The notes below the pieces were generated by a model. That model had not been told where the DNA came from and did no database searches. It saw nothing but the letters and a program-made list of their open reading frames with translations. This document shows, in pieces, positions 34,530-46,469 of a stretch of 64,000 bases of DNA. Positions within the stretch are counted from its first letter, which is position 1, and each line of letters starts with the position of its first letter. The position numbers and the translations under genes were made by a program. Origin of the DNA: Adiantum capillus-veneris (Eukaryota; Streptophyta; Polypodiopsida; Polypodiales; Pteridaceae); the NCBI GenBank assembly GCA_014529385.2, contig CM043944.1, positions 67,517,895 to 67,581,894 on the forward strand. Direction: 5' to 3'.

Positions 34530-34935
34530 GACAAAACCGACCTTCACAGGGTTACATATCTTGTCCTGGATGAGGTGGATCAAATGCTAGAAATGGGTTT
34601 AAACCTCAAGGCATAAAAAAGTTATCTCCCAGATTCAGACAGACAGACTTGGCATTGGCGTGCAACTTAAACTAAAGAAGTAGAAAGTTTAGGCCCAAAA
34701 TTTCTACAAAATCCTTACAAAGCTATCATTCATTCCCAAGATCTAAAGCCAATCATTCGATTCTACATATTATAGAAGTTGTTTCTAAAAATGAGAAAGA
34801 CACAAAATTGGCATGTGTCATCATCAATTATGATTTTTTTGAATCATGTAAAGACTATGTACATCGGATTGAACGAACAGGACGAGCTCGTGCAAAGGCT
34901 ATAGCTTAAATGTTCTTTACATATAAGAAAATGAC
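34530..34935 (+). pseudogene. DEAD-box RNA helicase fragment (DDX5/RH20-like), internally deleted
   Basis: DEAD-box helicases unwind RNA with ATP. Forward frames carry the unmistakable second half of the core: RVTYLVLDEVDQML (motif II, DEAD changed to DEVD) near 34550, DRQT-W-HWRAT (motif III SAT changed to RAT) near 34640, FLQNPYKAII near 34702, EVVSKNEKDTKLACVI near 34777, and DYVHRIERTGRARAK (motif VI, HRIGRTGR changed to HRIERTGR) near 34853. The segment between motif III and motif VI that should hold motifs IV and V is missing: the text jumps from the K-L-A-C-V-I strand straight to INYDFFESC. At least two frameshifts and two stops occur. No introns are visible, suggesting a processed or captured copy. 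It ends 55 bases before a polypurine tract and LTR. Confidence 0.85.
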
Positions 34936-34990
34936 AACAAAGACCGCACCGACATCGACAACCAGGTCATGTCAAGAATGACATGAATTC

Positions 34991-35600
34991 AGAGGGGGGG
35001 AGTGTTGACCACTATGTCAACAACACGACATAACTCAACAAAGCCTTATTCTCTAAGAGTTATGAAATGCTACAGATTATGGTTACAAACATCATTTGTA
35101 ATAAGTAGCTAGTTTAATTGTAGAAGTCGGGGTGCAATGGTACTTCCAAATTGTACATAAAAAGCCATTTTACCCTTGGAACTCTATTTTAGGTTTAACC
35201 TATGATAGCCTTAGTATATAAGGTACCTAGGTCATTTTGTAAAGAGAAATTTTATCATAAACAAGTTTTAAGTTTCCTTCGATTGTGTGTGAGAAAGGAA
35301 GCAAGAGAGCGTGAGCTTCATCTTGTCCCTACTCCCCGCTCGTCCATCACATTGGAGATCCGACTACACCATCCCGCTAGTCTCGGAAAAAGCTACGCTT
35401 CAATGCCAATCATTCCTCATGAAACAAAGCAAACGCACTCGCACACCTACGAGCTATTTGTGGATATAAGTATATCAAATGATGTTTGTTTTCTACTTGG
35501 AAGTAGTCATTAGAATCATGGGCGACATAAGCTATGCATAGGTACTTATAGATTTTGAGTCTCGACACTTCCGAAATCCGTCTTCGTCTTCATACGTGTT
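34991..35600 (+). mobile_element. Polypurine tract and truncated Ty3/gypsy 3' LTR
   Basis: AGAGGGGGGGAG (34991-35002) is followed by TGTTGACC, the start of an LTR. Its sequence matches the reverse complement of 24706-25634 for about 600 bases, then similarity stops near 35600, so the LTR is cut. TAGTATATAAGG near 35211 is a plausible TATA box. The DNA just upstream is DEAD-box helicase sequence, implying host sequence inside the element. Confidence 0.85.
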
Positions 35601-35940
35601 GTCGTGCCGTGGTACGTGCATAATGTGAAAATAAAAATATCTACCTCACTCTTAATGTTTTCGATGTGTGGGACCAAATGCTACAATGTACATAGAGTGA
35701 TATATGCGAAAACGGATGCCATGGTTGCAAGCGTGTACGTACCTTGTCAGGCAGGCGAGGCCGTGCATGTGGCACCGTTTCATATTTTACCACATTAAAA
35801 AGTGTCTAATTTGCTTTAATAATGTACAAATATCAAGTGTTTGAAGTGGGACGCTGATTTTGCCCAGAAAGTTGAATGCAGGTGATCTTGGTAAAAAATA
35901 ATAGGTTTCGCATGCGGGCATAAAAGACATGTCCAAAGTG
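35601..35940. other. Spacer, nothing recognised
   Basis: Non-coding sequence after the truncated LTR. Short frames here have no recognisable motif. Confidence 0.5.
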
Positions 35941-36078
35941 ATTACCAAGTGGGAAAATGAGATTCAGTATGAAATTTGAGCCGAGTGTGATTTTTCCACA
36001 AATTTAGGGATTACCAAGTGGGAAAATGAGATTCAGTATGAAATTTGAGCCGAGTGTGATTTTTCCACAAATTTAGGG
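35941..36078. repeat. Perfect 69-base tandem duplication
   Basis: 35941-36009 and 36010-36078 are identical as far as I can read, each starting ATTACCAAGTGGGAAAATG. Perfect identity indicates a recent slippage or unequal-exchange event, or an assembly artefact. Confidence 0.95.
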
Positions 36079-36289
36079 ATTTTTCCCAGCTTGTTTGGGC
36101 ATTTTGGGACAAAAAGAGGCATTTTTGGGCAAAAAATGATTAAACATGGCCATAAAATGGTCAAAATAGCGAAACATGGCTAAAATTACCACGTCAAAGA
36201 TGGTTCCATCTTCGCCCAAGATGAGGGGAAATTTGTAGAGACAAGAATGAGCTCCTTTGGGCATATAAGCAAGGAGACACATCCATTCC

Positions 36290-36760
36290 ATTACATGGTG
36301 CTAGTGGAGTCCCGTGCTGCTTCCACTTCATGGTTGAGGCTGTGAGGCCTCCAATTAGGGTTTCCCTTCCTCAAATAACTATTGGGGCTTGTCCAATTTA
36401 GTACTAAGGCTTTCATGAATTCTCATAAAGAGAAATCAAAACGCCATTTTAGGGTTTTTAACAGGTCGAAAGAGCACTGCATCTTTGCAATTGGGAGCGA
36501 GGCTACCTTATCTTCACACACACAAGAGTTTTGAGCTACTATCGGTTCATTTTTAAAATGAAGCTTTGATGGCTGGAGTTTTTTTCTATTTGATTGTGTT
36601 TTTGGATTCAAATCATCAACGCCTTGCTTGATTTCGCTAGGAATCCTCCCAATTAGAGGCTTGGTGCTTTCCTAGGCGCACTACGCACTTCTTGACACAT
36701 TTTTGGTGAGCCCGCCACGAAGTAGGCTAGGGTGAGGATTCAAAATCTTCATTGAAGGTC
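36290..36760 (+). other. Probable 5' LTR end and primer region of the third gypsy element
   Basis: Non-coding DNA directly upstream of gag. TTTTTGGTGAGCCCGCCACGAAG near 36700 is in the place expected for an LTR end and primer site, but I cannot match it to a specific tRNA. No second LTR copy is in the window. Confidence 0.35.
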
Positions 36761-36915
36761 TCAAAACAAAGGTTAAAAGATAAGAAGAAACATGAACAAT
36801 AGGGGGTACGTTTGATCGAGTGACAATGCAAATGTATGAAGGTTTTGCGGTGTGTATGCAACAACAGTAAGCTGTGGAAAGGACGGAGCTTTCCTGAACC
36901 AAGGCGCTTTAATCC

Positions 36916-38040
36916 ATGGTGAAGAAAATGGACCAATTTAAAGGTAAAGATTTAGAAAATCATCTTTATGGATATGTAAAGGAGATGGAGCTTCATCGAG
37001 TGCCCGAAGCAAAGACGGTACAAAGTTTTGAGCTAGTTGTGGTTCCTGAGATGAGAGGGCATGTAAGAGGAATTAGAAATGAGCATGGGGAGACATGGAA
37101 TCATTTAAGTTAGCCTTAAAAGAAGATTATTTCATGGAGGAATTTGAAAGGGTAAAAAAGAGGACTTGTTTAGAGTGGGTAGCTCATCCAAAAGAGGGAC
37201 TTTCGCCTACCAAACTGCTAAGGAAATTTGAACACCACTATGATCAACTTTCAAGGACTAAGAAGTCCACCCTAAACTTAGAGAAGATAGAGCTATTTTT
37301 TCAAGTAGCACGTAAATAGATTCAAGAAATGTTAACGTTACTACTTTAGGAAATGGATGCGGAACAAGGCTTAAAGACTGAATGGAATGAAGTTGAAGAT
37401 GCAATTTCACTGCTAGCCAAGCGACAACGACGGAGATACAAGATGATAGTTAACCCTAATCTGTCCCCAACTAATCCCAAGAGTCCTTGATTATATTGTT
37501 AAAGGAATGCAAGAGCTAAAATTAAAGCTTACAATGCTAGAAGAGAAGGGGCAACCATCAGGTCACCCTGGTTGTGATTGTGGTTCCAAAAAGTGACAAA
37601 TCCATCCTTGATGATATTGTTAAAGAATGTAAGAGATAAATTTAAAGCTTACAATGCTAGAAGAGAAGGGGCAACCATTAGGTCAACCTACAGGGCAAGG
37701 ACCTCAAACTAGAGAAGTCTTTGTAAATAGATGCATATGGTGGGATAGTATTGACCATGCAAGGAGGGATTGTGAAAGTTTCAATGATGCCTTGATGAAG
37801 GACCTTGATTTCTTTAAAGATGGTAAGATTCACTTAAGTGAAATAGGTAAGCTCTTAAGGAAAAACTTTGGAAACGGCGGGATGAAGAAACTAGTTGAGG
37901 ACATGGCTACTAGCAATGCCATCTCAATGTTTGAGGTAGCCACCTATGGCTTGAAGGTGGATCATTTAAGAAGAAAGGATCAGTCAAGGCTGGAGAAGAG
38001 GAATCTAACGGTATTGGAGAGATATGGCCATGTGCTATAG
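36916..38040 (+). pseudogene. Ty3/gypsy Gag remnant
   Basis: Forward frames in series: 36916-37113, a shift, then 37095-37319 (LALKEDYFMEEFERVKKRT, KLLRKFEHHYDQLS, the Gag segment conserved in this lineage), degraded sequence to 37650, then 37654-38040. The last part contains a Cys/His zinc knuckle, CIWWDSIDHARRDC, in which the second Cys has become Trp. A 121-base tandem duplication (units from 37485 and 37606) disrupts the middle. Gag packages element RNA; this copy cannot. Confidence 0.8.
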
Positions 38041-38314
38041 AGTCTTCTTTGAAAGGTAAAATGAATACAAAGGTTTTACATGAAGCTGGATATTGCATTC
38101 GGCTAGAAACGGGTTGGAACGACCCTCTAAATTCTTTGTAAGTGCGTTCATACATTGCCAAATCTCAGCCAATGAGGTTATTGTTGAAGATAAATGTAGG
38201 TGTGAGAATGGGGATGAAAAGCCTTCAAAATGGGAGATGAGGAGTGGAGACAGAAATGATACAGTGCCTCCTAGATCACCTTCCCTGCAATAGATATCGA
38301 TCCCCGAATCACGT

Positions 38315-39200
38315 ATGCAAGAATCCTCTATAAAAAAGAGCAAAGGGGCAAAGGGGATGGCCAACAAACTCCAACCTGATATAGGGGAAGCAATTGATCT
38401 CAAAAAGGTTTTGAAAGAGAGGATTTTGAACAGTAAGGTGGAATTTACCTTGGGTGAGGTCCTTGGAATAGCAAAGAGGGTGTTCCATGAAGAAATAACT
38501 CTTACTGAATCTATCCATGTACAAGGTGAAGAAGAGACTTTAAATGCACAAGGAGTACAGGTCTATGGGGAGCAAGGTGATCAAACTATTATTGGATGCT
38601 ATAAATCTAGGGGATGTGTAAAACACGTCCACTTCTTGGATGATGAAGATGAAGTGGAGACCACTCACAACAGCTATTACTTGAAGAGTCACTATGCAAG
38701 AGCAACTATTGAGACCCTGGTAAAAGTAGGAGACTCAGTAGCCATATATTGCATTGAAATATCATGGGTCAGAGATTAACCTTATGTCAAAAAAACTTTA
38801 TAAAAAAGAAAATGGCCAATTGATATAAATCATGGATGGATGATTCGTGTAGCAAAGAACTCATCAGGGGAGCTATACAGAGCTTGTCCAAATTTAAAAG
38901 TGACTATAGGAGATGTGAAAGATGACCAAAATTTCTTTGTTCTAGAGATGTCTACATACCCTCTTATCCTTGGGCAGCCATACATCACTACTACTCGCAT
39001 GCAAAACTGAGGTGATGGACAGTGGGTCATCTTATGCTAGAATAAGGAGTTGGGATGGAAAGCATGCAGTACACTTTCTTATTGTTTGTGTGGATCATGA
39101 AAGTAATTGGGAAAGTCTTAGTGAGCAACACTTACCAAAGGCAAATAAAGAATTCAAGGACTACAAGGATATGAGGGGTTTTGTCCATGTACCATTGTAG
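38315..39200 (+). pseudogene. Ty3/gypsy retropepsin region remnant
   Basis: The 38315-38779 frame ends in YARATIETLVKVGDSVAIY. This is the approach to the aspartic protease site, but a frameshift removes the D-S/H-G signature from the frame (ISWVRD, then stop). In the shifted frame HGSEIN, INHGWMIRVAKNS and GELYRACPN (38830-38890) and STYPLILGQPYITTTRM (38950-39003) are clear retropepsin motifs. Another shift leads into 38970-39200. The catalytic Asp is out of frame and the protease is inactive. Confidence 0.8.
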
Positions 39201-39499
39201 AGCGGGATTGCAGTGGTACAAAGAAGAGAAAATTTATCACATGATGTATATGGAAAGGAAACATTTTTTACAAGTATTGTATGATTAACAAAATATGGAT
39301 CTATTTCTTTTACAAAGTGTGAGGACTTAAAGCGGGGTGAACGACAACATGTAAATAGTGTACAAAGAGGTTTGAAGATGAATGGTTTGCTAGAAGATGG
39401 TGAATGCATTGCATGTGTCACTTTATTCATTGAGACGTGTTAAAAGAGGGCTTTTTTAATACCATACGAATGCACGTTATATAGGTGGGTATTGAATAG

Positions 39500-39950
39500 T
39501 GACCGCCCCGAGCTTTGGGTCTAGTAAGGATGTGCACCTTACCTCAGGGAGAAACTAACTCAGTTGCACATACGATGAATGATATGAACAAAGTCCTACG
39601 TGACTTCATACTACAAACTACAATGCCTTTCCTTGATGACGTGCCAATCAAAGGATGTGATGTAAGTGATACAGGCGTGTCTCTGGACTCGAGGGGGTAC
39701 CAAAAGTATGTAGCAAATCATATCAACGATTGTGATAGTATCTTGTCAAGATTGGAAGAAGTGAACCTTACCTTGTCTGGGAAAAAGTCAGTGTTTGGTG
39801 TGAGCAAAGATCTTATTGTGGGACATAATGTAGTTGAGGTTTGAAGGTTCTTGGGTGCATGTGTGCTCTATGTTATCTGGATTCCACATTATGCGCATGT
39901 GGCAGAACCTTTGTATCAACCGTTGATAATGGTGATATGCTAATCTGTCC
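39500..39950 (+). pseudogene. Ty3/gypsy RT remnant (C-terminal half)
   Basis: Forward frame 39515-39844: RMCTLPQGETNSVAH, then MPFLDDVPIKGC. FLDD is the catalytic box variant of this lineage, and HINDCDSILSRLEEVNLTLSGKK follows. Beyond the stop, RFLGACVLY and WIPHYAHVAEPLYQPL (39846-39930) show the RT/RNase H connection. The N-terminal half of RT is deleted between about 39250 and 39500. Integrase is absent and similarity stops near 39950. Confidence 0.85.
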
Positions 39951-40126
39951 ATTTGATCTTAACTACTAGAGCTCTCTCAGAAGGATGACTGAACACAACC
40001 TTTGGCTCTAGGTCTCTATTAACTTAGAGACATCACCTAAGAAAAATGTAACCTATAACGTGAGTTCAAAAGAAGAGAATTTAAATCTCTTGAAACTTAC
40101 AAAAATATATATATACATAAGGATAC

Positions 40127-40360
40127 TAGTTTTTTACTTTTGAAAAAAACTTACAGACTTTAAAAGAAAAGGGTACATTATATTCCTTAAAAGCATCACA
40201 GATATGGGGTTTTTCTAACATGACTTGAACGCATGTGATATGGTAGTTTTTTATTTTTGAAAAAAACTTATAGATTTAAAAAAAAAAGGGTACATTATAT
40301 TCCTTTAAAAAATCACAGATATGGGATTTTTCTAACATGTCTTGAACGCATGTGATATGG
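40127..40360. repeat. 117-base tandem duplication
   Basis: Units 40127-40243 and 40244-40360, each with TAGTTTTTTA, AAGGGTACATTATATTCC and CTTGAACGCATGTGATATGG. About 90% identical. It borders the truncated 3' side of the minus-strand LINE. Confidence 0.92.
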
Positions 40361-40379
40361 TAGTTTTACACATAGTGAA

Positions 40380-42300
40380 CCCTTCGAGCCTGTCGACAAT
40401 AGAGAGGACGCCACTGTACCCATCAACACATTCTACATAGAACACAAGCTTCTTTCCCAGTGCTATCTTTCTTTTGCTTGTAGCATCAACATGATGCTCT
40501 TGGATAGCCCACCAATTGATATCTTTGCCTTTCCTAACTTCCTCCCAAAAGAGAGAGCTCTTCTTTTGGTCCTTAAGGATTTTCACGTTCCATGATTGTA
40601 GAGAAAATTGTTCCATTACTCAGACAAAGGTACAAACTCCTCCACCTCACACACTCTTCTTCCAAAACTTCTTTCCTATTTTCCTCTTCTGTTGAACCAT
40701 TCCCAAATCCCTTCATTACCATGAGGTTTTTCGGGTTGGCTTCCCACAAAACCTCAAAGATACTATCATGAAGAAAGGGGGTTTTGAGAATATTAGGCAG
40801 GACTTCTCTCATGCACCGAGCTGCCCGTACTTGGTATTTGAAATTCTTGCATGAGATGTTGGATATTTGATGCCATCCTTCATCATTCTTTCTATGCACG
40901 GGTGACATAATAATCTTTTGCACCATTGGGGATGTGGTTTTTAGTTGGTCTTTGCTATGATGGGAGTTCATGGGCTTGCTAGAATTCTATAGGGTTTCTT
41001 TTAATAGCTTATGATTCTCTTCCTCTCGATCCTTTTCATTATTATTGTGAGGAGGAGCCGTAGTTTTGGTATCCATTTGGGACGCTAGAGGCAGACTTTT
41101 CACCAACTACTAGATCTATGGCCATGATCGAGGCAGCTAAAAACGATCTAGAAAAGTGTCCAAATTTGTTGCACTTGAAGCAATCACCAAAAAAGGTCCC
41201 AAAGTCCATAGGAATGACCTTCAAAGCAGTCCCTACATTTACTGCCAGATTCTTGGAATGGGGCTTTCTAAGATCCCATCAAATATACACCTTTTTTGCT
41301 ACATTACCTGTTGCTTTATGTAAGGGTACAAACAATAGTGTACCTATTGTTATTTCCAGGACTTTCAAGCTACTTCCCTGACACACCATGAGGTTCACAA
41401 ATTCCAACCACACCAGACACATATCCTAAAATTCATCAGAGGATTCAAATGAAGGATCCCAAAGGAGCACACATACCAGCGAGGAATAGATGGATTTTGG
41501 CAACTAATTTAGCCATGGATGCTTTACCACTGAATTTCACTAAGAAGAAGCCTCTTGCGAGGTATTGGATGTTAGCCACCGAATCACTTTTCCCCTGAAT
41601 GTTGGAGATATAGATTTAGTTACTTAGCTCCATATTAGGAGGCACCCTGCCCATGAATCCGATTACCAGTGCGTCGAGTTGGCAAGCTCCGCCACCTGCC
41701 TCTTAATAAGAGCGGGTGGGACAAAAAGTATGAGTGCATCCTCTACTTCCACTCAATGGGGGAGTGCTCTCTTTAAGGCTAGATAGGCTATGTCGCCATT
41801 GGAAACATCGTTAGTGCTCCTCAGTGCCTCTATATCTTCATGTGATCTTTTGTTCAATGAGAGTGGGATGAGAATTTTCACCAATTCCTTCGTTTTTTGG
41901 CCTCTAAGCTCGTCTTCGTTCAGATTGACAAGGCCCTTATACTGGCACCCTTCGTTGCTCTTTCCACCATGTTGTGGCTTTGTCGGCTTCGGCCTCCAGA
42001 GCTTTCTTTACTTTGGTTGAGCGGGGAAACCTTAGCTAACTGGCCCTATGCCACCCACAACCACGTCCGCATACAAAGATTTGGGTAGGACCTTTATGGA
42101 CAACATATCGTCTTGGTGGGGAGACCAGCCCCAGCAAGGACAAGCACAAGGTTGTGCTTCGGGGCGCTTGCCATCGTGGCAAGCAACCCCTCCAAGTTCC
42201 CCAGCCACCTTCCACGGGCCAAAATCGGTTGACCAAAAGAAGAGTCAACACATAGCTGACATGGTGTCAAACTCAAGAGTCGGCCGATGAGAGACAATGC
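40380..42300 (-). pseudogene. LINE 5' part: ORF1 (DUF4283-like, zinc knuckle) and start of endonuclease
   Basis: On the minus strand, 42100-41640 holds a degraded ORF1 start. 41370-41225 encodes LLFVPLHKATGNVAKKVY and WDLRKPHS of the plant LINE ORF1 RNA-binding region. 41224-41042 has the CCHC knuckle CFKCNKFGHFSRSF with its last Cys lost. After a spacer frame (40971-40573) the endonuclease begins: FSLQSWNV (Asn of the active site) and WWAIQEHHVD (catalytic Glu) near 40520-40600, fading after about 40390. The rest of ORF2 is absent. The 25840-27690 remnant carries the complementary 3' part, on the other strand. Confidence 0.75.
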
Positions 42301-42479
42301 CTCTACCACTGCGTTGCATGCTCGCCCAGGCCTGCATGATGCGAGTAGTTGTATATAACTCATCTTGACATGCAGGCCCCCCCATAAACTGCGTGACCGA
42401 TTGTGCCGGCACCACCACCTACGCGGTGCAAGCACCCTGATACTTAACCATTTCCCCCAACTCGGCATGAAGCTCTGCA

Positions 42480-45063
42480 CCCTGATTCATCAGGTTTCTC
42501 AGCCCTTGAGACTATTCTAAAACACATCCAATCTGCAATGAAAAGTGTATGCACACAAAGGAAGGTATTGTAAGTGATAACTCCCACACAAACAGATCAA
42601 GCACACTCACTGCACTTTAGTCCACCGTCTTACCCTTTTTGAACATTCACTCACACTCAAAAGGACTACGCCATCGATAGGTTCTCAGCAACGCTTACAC
42701 TCCTCAAAGAAAAAATATCCCATTGACTGCACGACCTTTCAAAGAGTGACCTTTCTAGGTAGAAATTCTCCATTCCAAAAAGTTTCTTCTTTGTTTGAGT
42801 AGTCTCTACTCCCATCCTTTTTTCTTTTTTGCTTTCTAAAAGAAAACTTAGTGTTGTGTTGGATTAGGGAGACTTTCATTGTTTTCAGTGCCATGATTGA
42901 GACTTACCTTTCAGTTCATTTCACATCCTGACATGTCTTTAATTTTCTTGCATTCTATTGTTTTAGAATGCTAAAGTAAAGCTTCACCTTGCATAATTTT
43001 AGTAAGTTTTACACACACATGTATGTTTTTCTGCATTCTTCTGTTTTAGAATGCTAAAGTGAAGCTTCACCTTGCATAATTCTAGTAATTTCTATATACA
43101 CATACACACAAATATTAATTAGTTCTTTTCATTTCACAACTTCATATGGCTTTACATTTTTTGCATTCTAAAGCTTGATTCTAATCAGTGTTAATGTTCG
43201 AGAAAGTCTCTTTTATTAAGTGGCCGTTGGTCGAGTTTTCTCCTTACAAAGAAGAAAACCAGAAAATACTAGGAGAAATACTAGCTAGTCTGGATTTTCA
43301 ATTGGCTCAAGACTAAGCTGAGGCAATCCTTTCCCAAACACTAATACTAGCTTAATTCAACCTAGCAATTTTATCACTTTCTTATTGTTTTTGAAATCTG
43401 TCGTGACCCTTTCACTTGTTTGGTTAGTGTAGCTAGCACACGACAAAAGCTTTGAATTTGCAATAGTACAAGAAAATAGTGCTCGTCTTCCGGGTTGCAC
43501 ATAAGTCCTTTTGAAACACTATGAGTAATATATAGTAAGAATTTTATATTTTTTTGAACTTAGGTCTTTATATAGAAATTTTAACAGAAGGCTATATAGT
43601 AATCTTAATTAGAGGGCTATTTGAGGGACCACTCTCACAATAGTTGTCATGGAGAATGATGAAGTCGGAAAGTAAGCACGGGGCATCTACAGTTGAACTA
43701 TGGGTGGTCTCTTGGGTTAAATAAGTGAAAGAGTAGGTAGCATGTGTTGATCCTCTACTCTATGAACCACTAGTTACGTCCCTCCACCTGTTTTGTACCT
43801 GGTTAATGAATTCCCATACATAAAGCGGCTAAGAAATGGATGGGCACAATCTTCCCGAGTTGCTTAGGAGCTTTTAAGAGAGTCCCATGAATTATCGATA
43901 GAACAAAAAGGGAAGGTAAAGAGAGACAAAGGCCAAGGTGTAAGAGATTTGGAAATGCTAATGTTGGAAGAGCTTTATAAATTCAAGATAGGTAAGATCA
44001 GCCATTTTACAACGTCTCATTAACCAAAAACAATACAATCAAGACCCTACATATGCACGCAGGCTAAGCATCATGGAATGTAACATGGTTGACAACATGG
44101 TACCCTTTTTATAATAATTTTGCAATATTGTGTTAGCGTTAAAAATTTAAGTATTACTTTGCTTTTGATTGTAACTTCTCCACCATGGAATTTTGTAGTA
44201 AAGCAAAGCTCGTTGGTCCCTCCTAATACAAAATATTCTTAATGGCTTTTAAAAAAAATCACTACTTAGGTAGTGCAAGGACATTTTAAAGAGAAGAGAA
44301 CGCTAAATAAAAAATCAAATAGAAAAATAAACCTAAATGCATTAATGTGAAGTAGACCATATCTTTAAAAATTCTTTTGACTTGAGTCTTTTCATTTCCT
44401 AAACTCACCCTTCACTTAAGCACATGAGAGGTAAGAGGTTTTGAAAGTAGGCTTTTTATTTTTTACTAAACACAAAGGATGATGGTACAAAAGTGGTTGT
44501 GCTCCACGGTACTTTTGACAAATATTCACAATGCAATTTATCAAAGTCTTAAAAGAAATCATTGGAAAGAGTTTGAAAAGAAGAACATAAAAAACAAAAT
44601 CCTAAGTTTTGACACAAACTAAAAAAAAGTTATTGATCCTCATTTTTTTATTATTACCAATAATGTGAAAAAAATGATCTTTTTTTATCACCAAACCTTG
44701 TTATTGACCTTTTTCAAGATTGGGGAGACATAGACCAAAAATAAAGTGGACTAGATATGCATTTTTCCCCATCTATCTCTAAAGGATACATAACTTGAGT
44801 TTGGCAAAGATTGTCCAAAACATCCATGTTGATCTATGAACTTTTAAAACAAAAAAAACCATAAAGGGCGAGATCAGCTTTATATTAGAGAAGAAGCGCA
44901 ATTACAAAGAACTCTAAAGATTTTGCATCTATTAACAGAACTACCCCAAGTGGTAGTCCTTTGTAATTATCTATGAACTTGTTATATATGTGAATTTTTT
45001 TAATTTATGTAAGAACATTTTAAATTTTAAGAGAGTACATTATTTCGTACCTCGACAAAATAT
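42480..45063. other. AT-rich spacer with an 82-base tandem duplication
   Basis: About 2.6 kb without a recognisable gene. At 42948-43110 a unit of about 82 bases is duplicated (CATTCT-TGTTTTAGAATGCTAAAGT, then AAGCTTCACCTTGCATAAT). TTAATTAGAGGGCTATTT near 43608 is unremarkable. Confidence 0.6.
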
Positions 45064-45640
45064 TGTTGAGCTTAGATGTGAAGCTACTCAATATATGGCT
45101 TCTCTATATATGGCACCCACGTCCCCTCTATATATACATCATCTCATGTGTGTATTCTACACACTTTGGGGTTCTATTTGTCTGCTCTCTCCTTCTCTCT
45201 CAACATGGTATTAGAGTAGTACGTTTTTGTTTTAAATTTTTCTCCTGATCAAAATTGATTTTGGAGAAATTACCTAAGCGAGGCGTCGGAATCGATGTGG
45301 TCTACAACTTTGCAGAAGGAAGTTTTTTCAAATTCTGTACCGATTTTGAGTTATCGTTCGCGGACTACGTACATACCTGAAAAAGCAACTTTTTCTTTTT
45401 GTTTTTGATTTTTCTGCTAATTGAAAACGATTTTACAGAAACTACCCGCCAAGGAACTGGAATCGATGTGGTCTACAATTTTGTAGAAGGAAGTTTTTTC
45501 AAATTCTGCACCAATTTTGAGTTATCGTTCACAGGCTGCGTACATGTCTGAAAAGCAAGTTTTGTTTTATGTTTTTGATGTTTCTGCTAATTGAAAACGA
45601 TTTTGCAGAAACTACCCGCGGTCTCTACTACTTTACTCAT
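45064..45640 (+). mobile_element. Truncated 5' end of a non-autonomous copia element
   Basis: LTR 45064-45205 (142 bases, TGTTGAGC...CAACA) is followed by a one-mismatch Met-tRNA primer site TGGTATTAGAG (45206). Two and a half units of a 170-base leader repeat follow. Similarity stops near 45620. It is the same family as 46304-48894 but a separate copy without a 3' end. Confidence 0.88.
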
Positions 45641-46018
45641 CCTCTTTTTTTTTTTTTTTACTTAATACAAATTGGTTTCCTCCTCCTCCTTCCAAGGTTA
45701 CTGATATATACACTTTTGTACACCAACATCTTTAAATATAGCTTTCTTCTTGCAACATTGATTGTGCAAATAGAACAGATATATAATGGCTTTGTCAAAC
45801 AAGGTATGGCTAATTGGGCACTCCTAAGACACGCTATGCCAAAGGTACTATAGCGAAGAGGAAAAAAATAAGAGAAGTGGGGGGTGGCCTTTGCATCTCT
45901 TTCTCATGCATAAGGATGAACACCTCCTACCTATTCATTGGGACAATCACCTAGCTACAAATCAAGTTGAGATATCCGCAGCATGTTGGACTAAAAAAAT
46001 AATGTACTAAATAGCATG

Positions 46019-46023
<5 letters not shown>

Positions 46024-46091
<68 letters not shown>

Positions 46092-46128
46092 GAGAGAGAG
46101 AGAGGGAGAGAGAGAGAGGGAGAGAGAA
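46024..46128. repeat. (AG)n microsatellite
   Basis: Nearly pure AG for about 65 bases, then interrupted AG/GGGA to 46128. It lies between the truncated and the complete copia copies. Confidence 0.95.
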
Positions 46129-46469
46129 ATAATTCATGGCTCCAAATGGTTGCAGGAAACCCTATAAAGTCTTGGACAAATCAACAAAATATCATGTGCC
46201 CAAAACTTACCAACAACCATGAGAGAACTGAAAAGAGAAGGCACGCATAATTCTACTAGCATGTATCTGTTATGTAGTTTACAACACATCACAACTGCTT
46301 GAGTGTTGAGCTTATATGTGAAGCTACTCAATATATGGCTTCTCTATATATGGCACCTAGGTTCCCTCTATATATACATCATCTCATGTGTGTAATCTAC
46401 ACACTTTGGGGTTCTATTTCTGTGCTCTCTCTTTCTCTTTCAACATGGTATCAGAGCAGTACGTTTTTG

